Source: Mucor racemosus
Lineage: Eukaryota > Mucoromycota > Mucoromycetes > Mucorales > Mucoraceae
Direction of reading: 5' to 3'
DNA: 64,000 nucleotides
Assembly (NCBI GenBank): GCA_027405735.1
Contig: JAPEHQ010000015.1
Location: 744,001-808,000, forward strand
Each line of letters opens with the position of its first letter. Position 1 is the first letter of the stretch. Of this stretch, positions 32,305-46,392 are shown piece by piece. The notes beneath the pieces are model-generated. The model was not told the origin of the DNA, did not search any database, and saw only the letters and a program-made list of their open reading frames with translations. A program made the position numbers and the translations under genes.

Positions 32305-34042
<1,738 letters not shown>

Positions 34043-35028
34043 AAAGAAATAAAATAAAATGCTTTAAATATTAATGTAATAATCTTTTAAATGGTAAAAT
34101 AGCTCTCTCATCTTTTAGACTTTGTTATTTTGGTGCTATATGGCATATTCCAATGATCTTGAATAATTGTATTGCTTGTATCTGTTTCCAGCAGATCCTA
34201 AATGGGCACAAATGATGATTTTGTATCGCATTTTGTCTTGATTTTTAGACCAAAACAGCTTGGGCTGATGTTAAATTTATTTTTCAATTCTAATTTCATT
34301 TTTTGAAATTTTGTTCCAATTCTCAGTTTTCGTCTAATATCGATTCCAAATCATCTCTAATCAAAAACCATTACTAAGCTTGTATATGTGGAATTTAACG
34401 CTTCGTTCAATGGTCCAATTTTTAGCGAGATCGGGTTTGATTTCATCGAGAAAATATGATAAAACCGAATTCTAGTTTTTCTCAATTAGGTTGATTTGTC
34501 ACATATAAAATGTTAAAAAAAAACATGCAGTGTTGAAGAGCAACTTTTTCTGATCATTTTGAGCTTATAAATATCATAGTAAAAAATGTCTATTTTGGGT
34601 CGAAAAAGTTCGATGATTGAATTTCACTGATTTGAACGTATGAATGCAAGGGATTTTGGCAGATTTTTCATCGAAGAAAAAAGTTGCTTCAAATTAGCTG
34701 AAAGTTTTCAGGTATATATTTCCTGATTAGAGATTATGATTCCACCTGTTTTTGAGCCCTCAACTTGATATGAAAAGCAGGAAAATCGATGTTTTGTAGG
34801 TAGTTTTTCAAGGAAATGCATAAAAACTGCTATGTATGGAATTTTTTCAAGAGATGAAGACAAGTAAAACTTCATAACAAAACTTTTATACCTTCAATAC
34901 CTTGTCTAGAGTATTTAAGTATTTTTTTTTTCCTTTGAAAGAGATATACAGTAAGCAAATTTGAGATTGAGCTCTGTTTCAATCGTTGCACTAAATTGAA
35001 GGATTTAAAATAGAAAAAAAAAACTTTA
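34043..35028. other. Intergenic between convergent RVB2 and Kre9-like genes
   Basis: About 990 bp of AT-rich sequence between two stop codons; AATAAA near 34050 for RVB2. No coding signal or known repeat was recognised. Confidence 0.5.
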
Positions 35029-35914
35029 TTAGATCAAAGAATGAATAAGAGCTATTAAAAATGAGCCTGCAAAAACAATACCAGGCATTATAATATTTGA
35101 ACTACTGGTACTTGGCTCTGTAGAAACAGCTATCACCACAGCAGCATTCTTCTCGGCTGCTGATGCCATTGCTGAATTCATAGAATAAGAAGCAGTTGTT
35201 GCACTATTTGCGTTTCTAGTAGGGTCTCCAACTAATTTACCCACACCCCAAGGAATTTTTGCACCATCAGGTTGAACTGCATTTTCAGGTTTAACCAATT
35301 TTCCATCTGCACCAGTAATGCCAAATCTTGTTGTCCAAGTATTCTCTCCCTTTTCTATGAAAAATGATAATTATTAAATAGAAAATTTCCCGATGATGCA
35401 AATCAAAAGATCAATACCATTTGTAAACATGAGAAAATAAACAGCAGAATGAGGCTCTACTTCCGGCGCTGTCCAATTAAAAGATTTGATAGATTTAGCA
35501 TCCAAATCCTAGATTGATATATTTAGTAAATTTCATATACACAACAAAGGGAAAAAAAATAGCACATACACGAGCAACATTTTTCAAAAACTTTTGACTA
35601 TTGTTATCTCCAGTCATAAAGTCTAGATCAATGATTAAAAATTATTCAAACATTTCAATAACCCATTTACCAATCTTGAATTTATTCCAGGTTTTTTCCA
35701 TTGGTGGAGCTTGTTTATCGTCAACTAATTAGTAGTAAATAGTAATTGAGTAAGTTGCATTAAATGAAAACATTTGAATATACTTGCACCAAGTTATTTC
35801 ATATGATTGACCAGATTTCCAAACAGTTCCAGGTTCTGGATAATTTGGAGCCATATTTGCATGAACATAGTAGCAAATTAAAGAGACAATAAGTGCAAAT
35901 CTAGTTAAGATCAT
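35029..35914 (-). CDS. Kre9/Knh1-like GPI-anchored cell-wall protein
   Basis: Small Ser/Thr-rich secreted protein of the Kre9/Knh1 type, linked to cell-wall beta-glucan in yeasts. Five exons: 35788-35914, 35671-35724, 35570-35622, 35418-35508, 35029-35354; 216 aa. Residues 1-19 are a signal peptide ending near YYVHA-N. Then come PNYPEPGTVWKSGQSYEITW, KIDFMTGDNNSQKFLKNVA, SFNWTAPEV, SAVYFLMFTNG and NTWTTRFGI, the Kre9/Knh1 N-terminal domain pattern. A Ser/Ala-rich linker and a hydrophobic C-terminal tail (IIMPGIVFAGSFLIALIHSLI-type, last about 20 residues) predict a GPI anchor. Intron 1 appears to use a GC donor (GCAAGT at 35782-35787), the only choice that keeps the frame. A TATA-like element on the minus strand lies at about 35960-35970. 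Confidence 0.85.
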
Positions 35915-38664
35915 TTAGAAAATACCAAAGAGAAAGGAAGAGAGCCCGGATAATATCAATTTTATATATAGATGATTCAATATTTTTTACATCAAATATA
36001 TATATACAAACATACATTCCCTTTTTTTTATTAGCTAATATCGAAATAAAATAATGAAAACAAATAACGATAATCTGGAATAAATTATGATTGTTTTTTA
36101 ATAAAATAATGTCATAGAAATAAAACTATTTCTTTGAACCAGGCATGTTCTAAAGAGTTTGCAAATTATAAAGTTTCAAACTACCACATACTTTTGAAAG
36201 CTATAGCACCTTTATTCATCGTTTACCGCCTTTCCGTCTACCTATATACCAAAGCAATTGATATATATATATATATATATGTATGTATGTGTGTGTGTGT
36301 GTGCGTAATTGTAAACTTGCTTCCTCGATGATCAATTTTTCTATTACATTCGTATTTTGTATATTTAAAATATGCATTAATAAAGCTCCTGCAATTTTTG
36401 TGATAATATTATAATTTCAGTATTATATCAATATTATATCGTAGGTCGCACATCCAAGGTTTCGGTCCATAGTAAACCAACGTGCGCTCACGTTGATTTG
36501 CATGCGTCCACGTTGATTTACATCATGTCCTTAGATAGTAAATCTGTGTGATAGTTATAGTGAAAGTGTGTGAATATATCCTCTGGATGTATCGTTAATA
36601 AAAGTGTAATATTTTGGCAAGATTATTTCTATCGACCGATTTGACATTTCATTCAGATTATATTTAAGAAAAGCAACAAAGACATACAAAGGGTGGCATT
36701 TGGCTCAGCTATATTGCAAAAATAAATATGAACAAGTATTATGCAAGTATCGGCAGACATACAGCAATATTTTAGCCAACAGTATGATCAACATGTACAC
36801 GATAAACGTTTATCTTGAGCTGTCAATATAAAATAATACAAAATTATCAGGCAATATCAATGTAGTCATTGAAAGATTTGAAGCGCACCTAAGCGTGAAA
36901 ACATGAAATATACACTAGATCTACTTGCTAATGATAATGCTAATACATCAAAACAATAAATCGCATGAACACAACATAAAATGGACGAAGTATTATAAGT
37001 ACTAGAGTAGCCTTTGCTGCTATAACGTACTGAGATCAAGCCTTTGTCATTGAATTTATTCCATTACGGAATATCTTCTAATAAAAAATAGTTTCTTCTA
37101 ATTAAACAAGTAGAGATTAGTGGATTATAGTTCATTTTGAGCTGAAATCTTAAAAGTAGATAAATATACTAATAATGGAGTTATTTTGAATATCACATGT
37201 TGAAGTTGTGCAAGACCAAAGCAATGCAACATCATAAAATACTAGTATGGGAGGGGGGTTTTTTTTTTCTTATACCTTGATTTTCTCCTGTTTTTATCAC
37301 CCCTCTTGCAATTTATTTGAAACAGTGTACAAGATTAGATACTCCTAAGAGCAACATATCCGCATATTGAAATAGAACATTTGATGGTCGGAGTTACATC
37401 GATAGAACTAATAGGGCTTCCATATGTTGGAGTTTTGAGAATCCCATTAAAGGTTAAATAATCTTGATGCGATGATGTTTATTTTTAATACTTTAGTATC
37501 AATTTCAAGTAGTACTGAGTCGGGCTACCATAGTACATATATTGTATAAAACCAATATTCATATCAAAAAGCATAATAGTTTACTCGTATATGCAATCGT
37601 TTTGAAAACCAGGTTATTGTTCTTGGTATAGATAACGTATACAATTATCAAACTTGTAGCTTATCATGTGCTATTTAAAGAACCGTTAAAACACAATATT
37701 TAGTTAATGCATGCCATGTTGCAGTATATATACCAACGGAAACTGAATTTTAACAGGATGATGATGATGGTGCTGCTGCTATTGAAAGTGGTAAAAATAA
37801 AGTATAGCCGCCCTCTATCAGTAGTAAGATATCGCTTCGAGTCGGACACACCATTGATGATAATACATAATTAAGGGTTAATTACAGGTTAATGTCACAC
37901 CAAACCCTTTTGTTATTTGGGTGGCGAATTCTACTTGATATTGTCATGATACATAAATCTTAAACATAACCATTATAAACCTACTCTCTTGGTTTATTAA
38001 ATGACTAAACAAAAAATATAATCGAGTACTTTATCATGTTCTGTACCCACAAATTATTAACTATCTAAGATTGTATGCCCTAATAAACTTTAAAAATTCT
38101 AAATAACTCAAATGACGGGTGTAAAAAACGCACTAAAATGCATCAAATCAGCCATCGTAATTGTAGGACATTGAATTAAAACATGAAATGATTTTTTCTT
38201 GCCACATCTTGTTAGCCTTTAATGGTTTTTATGATGATGAGGGATTAAGATTATGGTGTGATTCTAGATATGGATTTGGTGCATATATCTCTCAAATTTT
38301 TGTACGAAATTGCCCTCGAAAATAGTTTGAAAATTGGATAGATAAGTCGTATTGAAGATAGGGTTTCATTTACAAACTTGTGCAGTTGTATGATAATGTG
38401 ATTGTTTTATACGCAGGGTTCTTCAATCTACAGTGCATTTTCTACGATATTGACAAGAGATCGCGTGCCCCTCTTTTTAGTGTGCACCAGATAAAATTTA
38501 GGATCTTACTCGATTAGTGACAGATAAGCTTGATGTTAATTTATTTAACGTTCCGAGTCTATACATACACTCAACCAATGTTCATTGGCTACCAAAACGT
38601 CATAGAAAACACTAATTAGTATTAAAACGCGGGGCGTGCCTTTGTATCTCGAAATTTGACATGA
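35915..38664. other. Long AT-rich intergenic with repeat R3 and microsatellites
   Basis: 2.75 kb without a gene. A compound (AT)n(GTAT)(GT)n microsatellite lies at about 36258-36303. Two direct copies of CACGTTGATTT stand near 36489 and 36511. 36905-37110 is a diverged repeat (R3) of 42715-42885, sharing CTACTTG-TAATGATAATGCTA and AAGTACTAGAGTAGCCTTTG. A GATGATG/GCTGCT microsatellite is near 37757-37780. No coding frame was recognised. Confidence 0.55.
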
Positions 38665-38672
38665 TATATAAA
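38665..38672 (+). promoter_or_regulatory. TATA box of the 62-aa protein gene
   Basis: TATATAAA about 83 bp before the ATG at 38755, with a CT-rich stretch after it. It is one of the clearest TATA boxes in the window and suggests an inducible or highly expressed gene. Confidence 0.6.
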
Positions 38673-38754
38673 GGCCTTGATTTCTTGTTCCTTTTTATTG
38701 TTATTATTATCAATTCAAATCAAATTAACAATTAAATAAACATCTATCTCAAAA

Positions 38755-38943
38755 ATGCTCGCTGTTTCATCTCGTACCGCTTCTATCGTTCTTGTCCCTG
38801 TTACCTCATTTGCTGGTTACGCTACTTATGTTCGTTCCAATGCTAAACCTGGTCAAGCTCATATTGGTAAAACCAATGCTGAATGGAGAAAATATAATCA
38901 AGGATTGGGTGTTGATGTCTCTAGATCTGGTGGAGGCCTCTAA
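38755..38943 (+). CDS. Small protein of 62 aa, function unknown
   Basis: Single-exon frame MLAVSSRTASIVLVPVTSF...SRSGGGL. Residues about 9-26 are moderately hydrophobic (ASIVLVPVTSFAGYATYV) and could be one membrane segment or part of a mitochondrial targeting peptide. The rest is polar with the motif KPGQAHIGKTNAEWRKYNQGLGVDVSRSGG, which reads like a conserved rather than random sequence. Codon use is biased to C/T third positions (GCT, ATC, GTC), unlike the AT-rich surroundings, and this with the strong TATA box supports a real, well expressed gene. I do not recognise the family. Confidence 0.7.
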   Translation: MLAVSSRTASIVLVPVTSFAGYATYVRSNAKPGQAHIGKTNAEWRKYNQGLGVDVSRSGGGL

Positions 38944-39422
38944 ATTATAGGTCGTTATGAAACCGTTTTCCTCCCCCCCTGACAAAACTTTATTTCAGTT
39001 GCTATAGCAACGTATATCTTCGGCTGGGCCGTACCTCTAACTTATTCATGCCATTCACACAAACATCACATTCATTTACTGCTTTTTATAATATTGAAAG
39101 CATTATACCTTTTTTTCAAATGAAATAAAAACTATTATACAACATGTTCATTTCTATAAAGTTATGAAACATGTTTGATAAAAAAGAAAAATTAAACTTT
39201 ATAAAACATTTTTGATTTGATATATTTTAAGAAAATTTGTTGGATTCATTAAAAGGACAACGCGGTGAATTATTTTATTAATAGGTGCGGAAGATTTCAT
39301 CATAGCTTTTTTGATCTTGATGAAACCGTAACTGTTAATGTAAAAGAATCACAGAAAATATAAAATTGTGTTTATTTTAATGTTTTTGTACAATTATGGT
39401 TATAAAAATGTTGATTAATTAT
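38944..39422. other. Intergenic between convergent small-protein and C2 genes
   Basis: About 480 bp; AATAAA near 39124. No coding signal seen. Confidence 0.5.
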
Positions 39423-39934
39423 TTATGAAGAGGGGAAGAATTGCATGTAGATGTGAAGTTCACCATGGCTGGACAAACCCAACTTGGCGGGCAACTTGAT
39501 CCAGGTATCAATTGGAGCACCGGAGAAGGCTTCTTCGAAATCAAATGTGGTATCACCAATCTTGTCAGAGCCAAGTGTGTCCTTATCCATGACCTTGAGA
39601 TAAAGTTTGTGCTTACGGGATTCACCCAAGTTGAAGGTGAAAGTTTGGTTCCAGACGGGATCATTAGTATTGTCAATAACGGTGGTCTTTTGCTTGTAGT
39701 CATCGTCGATCCATAATTCACTGTAAACACAGTTAGTATACTACTCTCACCCCTTGCACAATTATTGTATATTTATACTTACACATAAGGATCGTTCTTA
39801 CCGATCATATCTTGACCCTTAAGTTTACGGCCTTCGACTATAGTGAATAGGTTAGAAATTGCAATTGCAATTGCAAAATAGACAAACTTACTGATAGTAA
39901 CGTTGAGAGTTCCAGAGGGGTTCTTGCTAAGCAT
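39423..39934 (-). CDS. Small single C2-domain protein (131 aa)
   Basis: Three exons: 39892-39934, 39783-39837, 39423-39720. The whole protein is one C2 domain: LNVTI start, EGRKLKGQDMIGKNDPYVELWIDD, DPVWNQTFTFNL, LYLKVMDKDTLGSDKIGDTTFDF and WIKLPAKLGLSSHGELHIYMQF. The Asp residues in GQDMIGKNDPY and in VMDKDTLGSD are placed as the calcium-binding loops of C2 domains, so calcium-dependent phospholipid binding is likely; that is family inference. No membrane segment or signal peptide. Stand-alone C2 proteins of this size are common in fungi and plants. A TATATAAA on the minus strand at 39996-40003 lies about 62 bp before the ATG. Confidence 0.88.
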
Positions 39935-40700
39935 TTTTAATTGTGTATATGTAATTGAATAAAGAAAAAACTATAGAACTTCGCGATTGTTGACCTTTAT
40001 ATAGTTTTTCAGGTTGTTTGTACCAAGTTTTAAGTTGACTAACCGAAATAGGAACCGCTTTACCGCACAAACATAGTAATTTTTTATGCTAGACATAGTT
40101 AAGGCACCACATTATGCTTCCACATATATCATACATAACTGCTACGCAGGCCAAGCAAAATATACGTCATAATAGTCAGCCGAACATCAATTATTTCATC
40201 AAAAAAAGAACATATCTTGCATTTAATGTATAAAAAGGAGAATAGATACACGCTAATCTGAATTTAGTTTAACTATATGAGCATGGAAAAAAAAATATAA
40301 TGATAAAATAAAATGCTAAGGAACGACATAATTTTCTGTGCAACACTACTCCCAAATGCACTATAATGCCTAATTGAACAGAAAAAAACGGTTAAATGGC
40401 CCAACTATCCGGTTGATACTTGTTGTTACTTGATTAATTGACATAAACTTCTTGTCATTCTATGTTATAGAGGTGTACAGACAAGCTATTTTTAACGGAC
40501 TCAGTTTTGGGGTGAAATTTGTCATTTTTAATGCAAAGCATCTATTTTTATCCAGTGCAATCACAAGGAAATCCATCTTTATGCAAAATGTAAGTATATC
40601 AACAATTTAACATGTTTTAATTATTATTATAAATATATACATTTTACCAAGTAAAAACAAGGAAATAAGAGGGGTGGGGATATATTATTTACATTATTTG
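39935..40700. other. Intergenic upstream of the C2 gene
   Basis: Holds the minus-strand TATATAAA at 39996-40003 and AT-rich spacer up to the stop codon of the Ecl1-like gene. No other feature recognised. Confidence 0.5.
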
Positions 40701-41203
40701 TTAAAGTTTGGGTTGAGGTGCTGTATTGCTTAGTAAAACCGTTTCAGTAATCTTTTCAACTACAGGTAAATTATGTGAAAATGGAGGTGTGCGTAAGATT
40801 GTATTATGGCTACTTGCAGGAGAAATAGATGTTGATAGTCTTGGTGTTGGTTTAGAAGGAGGTGTACAGGGTATCATATCCATATGCATTACAGCAAGGT
40901 CTTCACTACACACACTGCTATTACTACTGCTACCACGACGGGATTGTTGGGTATATTCTGATACGTTGTTGTATATAGTGTTTGGGCTTAAATAGCTTCG
41001 TTGTTGCTGTTCAATATAGACCTTGTATAAAGGATCGTGTAATAAAGCATCTCGTTTAAAACAATCTTCTGAACAATATATTAAATTCTATTAATTAATT
41101 ATGAGTTTCCATGGATATCCTTAACAAAAAAAGACCACCAAAAACATACCGAGAACGGATTGATGGCACAATCACAAAAAGTACACCAATTTGTATCACA
41201 CAT
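40701..41203 (-). CDS. Ecl1-family zinc-binding protein
   Basis: Two exons, 41150-41203 and 40701-41087; 146 aa. The N terminus has C7-X2-C10-X12-C23-X3-C27 in the form WCTFCDCAINPFS then LIYCSEDCFKRDA, the zinc-binding pattern of the Ecl1/Ecl2 lifespan-regulatory factor family. In fission yeast these proteins extend chronological lifespan under nutrient limitation. The rest is low-complexity and Ser/Pro-rich (SRRGSSSNSSVCSED, PCTPPSKPTPRLSTSISPASS), which suggests phosphorylation. The function in this organism is inferred from the family motif only. Confidence 0.82.
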
Positions 41204-42935
41204 TGTATATCAAGTTTCAGCTGAATAAATATAATCAAGATGGAAAAAAGAAGAAAAAAAGAAATTGAATAAATGATATATCTTTGATATCACTATCAAA
41301 TCATGGAAATCTCATAGTTATATATAAATGTTTTCAATGAAACCTAATTATTTTTTCTAACTGAAAAATCATGACATGCGATTTCTATTAAAGCCAATGA
41401 GAGATTTCGCCGGTCTTTTCCATCAACTGAATCCATGTGGTTGACATATAACCTGAGATTGTAATTGAGATTCTCATTGTCGTTCGAGTAAAAGAAGCCA
41501 GTAGGAAAAGGGTTGAGCTGATCTCAAATCATTGATTATTATCTTTGGCCATCAATGTTGGCTACCATGGCAATAAGATCATGTACAAATTATATACATA
41601 TCTATATATCTTATTCACATATTTCCCTACTGCTTCTATGAAGAAAACATCTTACGAGAAAAAAGTTTTCCGTGATCATTATGTGATTCAATCTATCTCG
41701 AGATGAAAGCCCTGGATTATATAACTTTTTTAATAATTCATCCTATCAAAAATAATTTATATACTTGTTGGCAATAGCAAGGGCAATGTTTGAATGATTT
41801 TTTGCCATTCTGTTTCAAATTTTTATACCATTAGGCAATCAGATGTGAAACATAACCCTTTATTTTTGATGTTATCAATGATCATGCTATGACTTCAAAA
41901 AGCAACAGATCAATATAGCATGGAAAAGAATCCAATGCAATGGATCGCAGTAAATGCTTTCTGCATATATATGCAAAACGCAAAAAAAAAAAAAAAAAAA
42001 AAAAAAATCATGATTTCATTTCCATGTTTTAATTGTTTCGTGTATGCTAAAATGTAGTCCCTTCTTCCAATTGGTATTCGCATCACAAATTCCTACATTC
42101 TTACAAGTCAATGATTCGATTGAGCATAATAATGCTCCTTTAAAATTGCACCCAAATACACGTGGGATATACGCTCCTAGCCACATAGATTTCATTACAA
42201 ATCAAGACATCTGAATTCATGGAAGAACATGCTAATTTGATACTAACTAATAGTTTCCCTGTATGCACGGTCTGTTGCGTTCGTCAGGGTCTAGTGCAGT
42301 TGTCTGTGAGAAATTGCTCAATTATCATGCATTTATTACACCTATACATTTTTAATAAAAAAGACTCGTATTTTTAATTAAATATGGAAACAAATAAAAT
42401 TGAGTTAATTCTAATATCTGCATAAAACTTTAATTTATGTTGAAACTAATGAATGCATATCTGTAGATGCAAATGACTAATTATGTTAAATAGATATCAT
42501 TGAAATCACGGGCTTCCCCCTAAAAAATTCTACTTCAGGATATAATATCACAATATGGATGATATGAATATTCAGTATATGAATGGCTTGTAATAATTGT
42601 TGTTTTTAGAGGCAAAAATAGCTTCAAAACTTTTTTAAAAAAACCCGGAAGCAAGACAAAAATTTCAGATATAGTTTAGATAACTCCCCAATTATTTTGC
42701 TTTAGAGCAGACATAATGGAAATGTTACTAGACCTACTTGATAATGATAATGCTAGTACATAAAAAAAAAACACATGCAGATGGCATGATATGTACGGGG
42801 TATCGTAAGTACTAGAGTAGCCTTTGTCATTGAATTTGTTGTTTTACAGAACACCTTCTAAGAATAAAAAATAATGTGTTTACTGTGCAAAATTTTATCT
42901 AGTTTGATCAGTTACACTCTATAGTTGAGAAATTT
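41204..42935. other. AT-rich intergenic with poly(A) tract and R3 copy
   Basis: No gene. A run of about 25 A lies near 41983-42007. 42715-42885 is repeat R3 (partner 36905-37110). TATA-like TATATATAAA near 41318 on the plus strand reads TATATAAC on the minus strand, about 115 bp upstream of the Ecl1-like gene. Confidence 0.5.
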
Positions 42936-43159
42936 CATTAACCAATTCGCTGCTTTTTTCTTAAAAACTGGATGTCACTTTTCATCTGCTCTTCTACTTT
43001 TTTTTTTCACTAAATAACACCAAGAAAAAATTATATTCCAATGTACCTGAGATGATCAACTTTAATCCAAAAATGAGTATCCGGAAATATACTATTTTTT
43101 GCACTTGGTATTAATTTTTCAGTGCTAACATTTCAGATTTTTTACGCGTATTTCATTGT

Positions 43160-43887
43160 TGCAGTGGAATTACATACTAAAAACGCTTGATAAAATAAAA
43201 ACAACCTAAATTTCAAGTGTCGCTCATAAAATATGATGCCACTTGAAATGTGAACAACGATAATAAACAAACGCTTCAATTGAACACAATAACAAACGCA
43301 TGCTAAAAATATGAAATACCCTTTTTGAACCATACATGTCGTGTAGATGATAGCACCCTTGATCACGGCGCAATCAATTACACAAATGACATATATATCA
43401 AAACAGGATTCTATCCAAATCAATAATGATAATAAACAAAGATATCAATTTAGTCAACTACTCATCTATATCGTAGTTGCACTAGCAATATAGATAAGAT
43501 TCAAGCATATAAAAACTACCCCTTAAAAAATCAAGGTTACATAAAATAGATATAACAGAAATAAACAAAAACAACCATTCCCCAAAAGGTCGATATTGTC
43601 ACACTTGACATACAATCCCTTATGGTCAATGCTCTATACAATTTACCCCTTAAAATATCAAATCAATAACAATGTACTCAAAACTGGAAGATTACTAAAT
43701 ATACATTCATTCAAGTCTGATGGTATCCAAGTTCTCCAAATCACTATAAATACCCTCATACTTTTCAATTATTTTAACTCTTCAGAAATCTTTTGTAATA
43801 AAAACTTTAGCTGATTATAATTGTATTTCTACTGCTTTTATTTTTATATTTTTTTTATTTTAGTAAATAACATCGTAATTTACTGCA
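43160..43887. mobile_element. Solo LTR (family L1), 728 bp, inverted relative to the copy at 9217
   Basis: Begins TGCAGTGGAATTAC and ends GTAATTTACTGCA, flanked by attgt (43155-43159 and 43888-43892). Repeat R1 copy 1 shows the uninterrupted site near 4735. The two family copies are close to each other in sequence, differing by few substitutions and a 4-bp length difference. Confidence 0.82.
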
Positions 43888-44570
43888 ATTGTAAAAATCA
43901 AAAACTTTGAGGCTCCATATCTCTACAAAAAATTAAGATATACTAACACTTTTTAATAATAAAACTTACTTGTTTTAAGGTGCTCTATAACATATTTTAA
44001 TATAAAACAAATTTGGGCACTTTTATTTTTTTTCATTTTTTTGACATTTCTATAATAGATTTCAAAATATTAACTAAATTAAGCAACATTTTTTTTACAT
44101 TCATGTCATCCAGCTTGTTGAGCTCTCTCAGATCCAATTTAGTTTTTTTCAAAATATTGATTTTTCGTGGAGATATCCTCAAAAATGTGTACAAAGAGAT
44201 ACTTTCATTTCTGACCTCGATTTTTCCCTTATATACCCTCATCCCGAATTCTGAATTTCAAAAAAAATTGGACAAAAATCTCGTTTTCTCTACAAAAAAT
44301 GCAGCTAAAAGGTTAAATAATAGCTCAATCAGTAGGTAATTTTGCTATGCATTATCTCCATTATTTAAATTTAAAATGTTCTTATAAAAAGTGTTCTGTA
44401 TCTTCAAAAAACCTTTAAAATTTCAATTGCATTTTGCGCAAAATTTTACGTGAAGTATTAGTTTAAATTTTATTTAAATGGATGCAGAATTTAAAACTGT
44501 ACAAAAATTATTTAATACGCTAGGTCAGTTTACTTTGCAGTTCATGAACATTTAAACAATTTTGTTTTTT

Positions 44571-44623
44571 TTTTTTTTTTTTTTTTTTAAAATTGTTTTA
44601 TTAATTGCTCCGTGTAAGACAAG
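44571..44623 (-). mobile_element. Tiny poly(A)-tailed retrocopy in R1 copy 2
   Basis: On the minus strand an insert of about 35 nt (CTTGTCTTACACGGAGCAAT then TAATAAAACAATTTT) ends in a poly(A) run of at least 18. AATAAA lies about 12 nt before the poly(A), like a true mRNA 3' end. Both sides carry aattttgtttttt (44558-44570 and 44624-44636), a 13-bp target duplication. R1 copy 1 has the empty site near 5402. This is the signature of a severely 5'-truncated LINE-mediated retrocopy. Confidence 0.6.
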
Positions 44624-44815
44624 AATTTTGTTTTTTAAATCATTTTTCATTCATTTTTCGTTCATTTTTTCAAATCAATTTTGGAACCCCGTAACTATAG
44701 GGCTTAAGCTGTGATAAGAACTATTATTTTGATTATCTCGACAAAAAATATTGATTTTTTGCCGAAACAAAAAATACAGAGTAGCTTAGTGTTGGATCTA
44801 TCTTGTGAATATAAA

Positions 44816-46392
44816 AGATTGATACTTTCATTTAGGTACTCATTTTTTATAATCAATTTTAGGTCAGTTTTGGTCAGTTTTGGTCAATGTTTGACCAGCG
44901 CTTTTATATTCTGGTATTAATATTTCTATTTTACAAGGGGTATCAGTAACTTAAATAGTAAAGGGACATCTTCTTTGAAGATTTTACGTGATTCGATCCA
45001 ATATTGGGCGTAAACATTCGAAAACCATTTAAAAACCACCTGAAACCTACGTTCTTACAATCGTAAAAATTCGATAATAGAGGCCCTATAATATAAATAT
45101 TAATAGGTATTACGAGTAATTCAGATACCAGCTTTCACAGGTCATTGTGCATTCGGCAAGTTTGAACAACAAGTAAGGTACCTGCTATTTGCGCCTCCTA
45201 AGGTAAGTAAGCTCACCAACTCTCGACGAATATGGATCCAAATAACCTCCCATTACAATAGCAGGTACTTCTAATGTTGACCCACAGAATTAAAAAAAAA
45301 GGGTTTATCCTCCCCGAGTTGCTGTGGAAATGGAGGAAAGCTCGTACTTGTCTAAACTATTTTGTATGGATTGTTTGAGATATTCTTTGAAGATTTGTAT
45401 AAAATCAAATAATGGGTCAACATTAAATTTTGAAGTTGCACTTATTGCACAATAGATTCACAAAGAACATATCTTAATTTCATTAGCGAACATCTGTTTT
45501 TGAAGGATTTTTGGATATGTTTTTTTTAAAAAAAAAAACTCTCTTCTTCTGCTTAAACCTTAAGGAAATTAAGCAACTGGGAAAATACTTGCAATCAATG
45601 AATATGGATCCAAATGGGCTGGAAATTACAAAATACATACTACAACTTTAGCAGTATCCGATGATCCAGTGTTATAATTTTGACATTCCATTACTTTGTT
45701 GTTTGTTAAATTGTAGGAATCAAACGTCCATTTTTTTCAAGTGGGGTTTATGGCTACAATTGGCTAAGCAGACCATTTCAAACTAGAAATACCGTTTACT
45801 CAACCAAACCAGCATATGTGGCAGTAATAACTACCAAAATCAGCAAGTAAACATTATTTTGTGATAATCAAAGTTATATTACAATATGTTTTATATCAAA
45901 AACTTTGGATACCCAATATTGGTTTGAACCATTGAACGCGAAGAACTCTCAAAAAATTGAGATTTCCTTTGATTATATAGCTAAACATACTTTTGCGTAA
46001 ATCGTTCTGCAGCAATTACTTGATGATATCTGGATTTGAGGATCTCAAGAGGTAAACATTATGTTTGATGAGGATTGCACTCTGACGAGCAACTGCAATG
46101 TGAACTCCGAGTTGAAATTTAGATATACAAGTATACCAATGTCATGCGAATGTAGTACTCATAAAGAAAAACTTTGCAAATGTTTCTATATGCACATTGC
46201 TTAGCTTATGAATTAATACCAGGCGAATAATGCTCCTGATTTGTAATTTTTGTTAAAATATGTATGTTTTTAATAATATGTTGGTTTTATTGAGAGCTAA
46301 GTATAATACAAAAGGTTGATTTATTAAATATCAACTAATAATGGTCTTTCTTATTTGCTGCAATTTCACTGCAGCAATGATTAATAATGAAT
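44816..46392. other. AT-rich intergenic with diverged R4 fragments
   Basis: Blocks at 45120-45225 and 45670-46090 resemble 27860-28260. The motif GAATATGGATCCAAAT occurs twice, near 45231 and 45601. No gene recognised. Confidence 0.5.

Larger units (their letters stand above)
42936..44815 (+). repeat. Dispersed repeat R1, copy 2, with two insertions
   Basis: Partner of 4519-5585. Removing the solo LTR with one duplication (733 bp) and the poly(T) insert (about 66 bp) leaves about 1.08 kb, the same size as copy 1. Collinear throughout and diverged by substitutions. Confidence 0.7.

Noticed and set aside
36258..36305. Possible CRISPR-like or satellite array
   Set aside because: It is a plain AT/GT microsatellite without spacers. 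No CRISPR array was seen anywhere, as expected for a fungal nuclear genome.
44013..44339. 108-codon frame shared with 4916-5116
   Set aside because: Part of repeat R1; the two copies have different stops and low-complexity hydrophobic translation.
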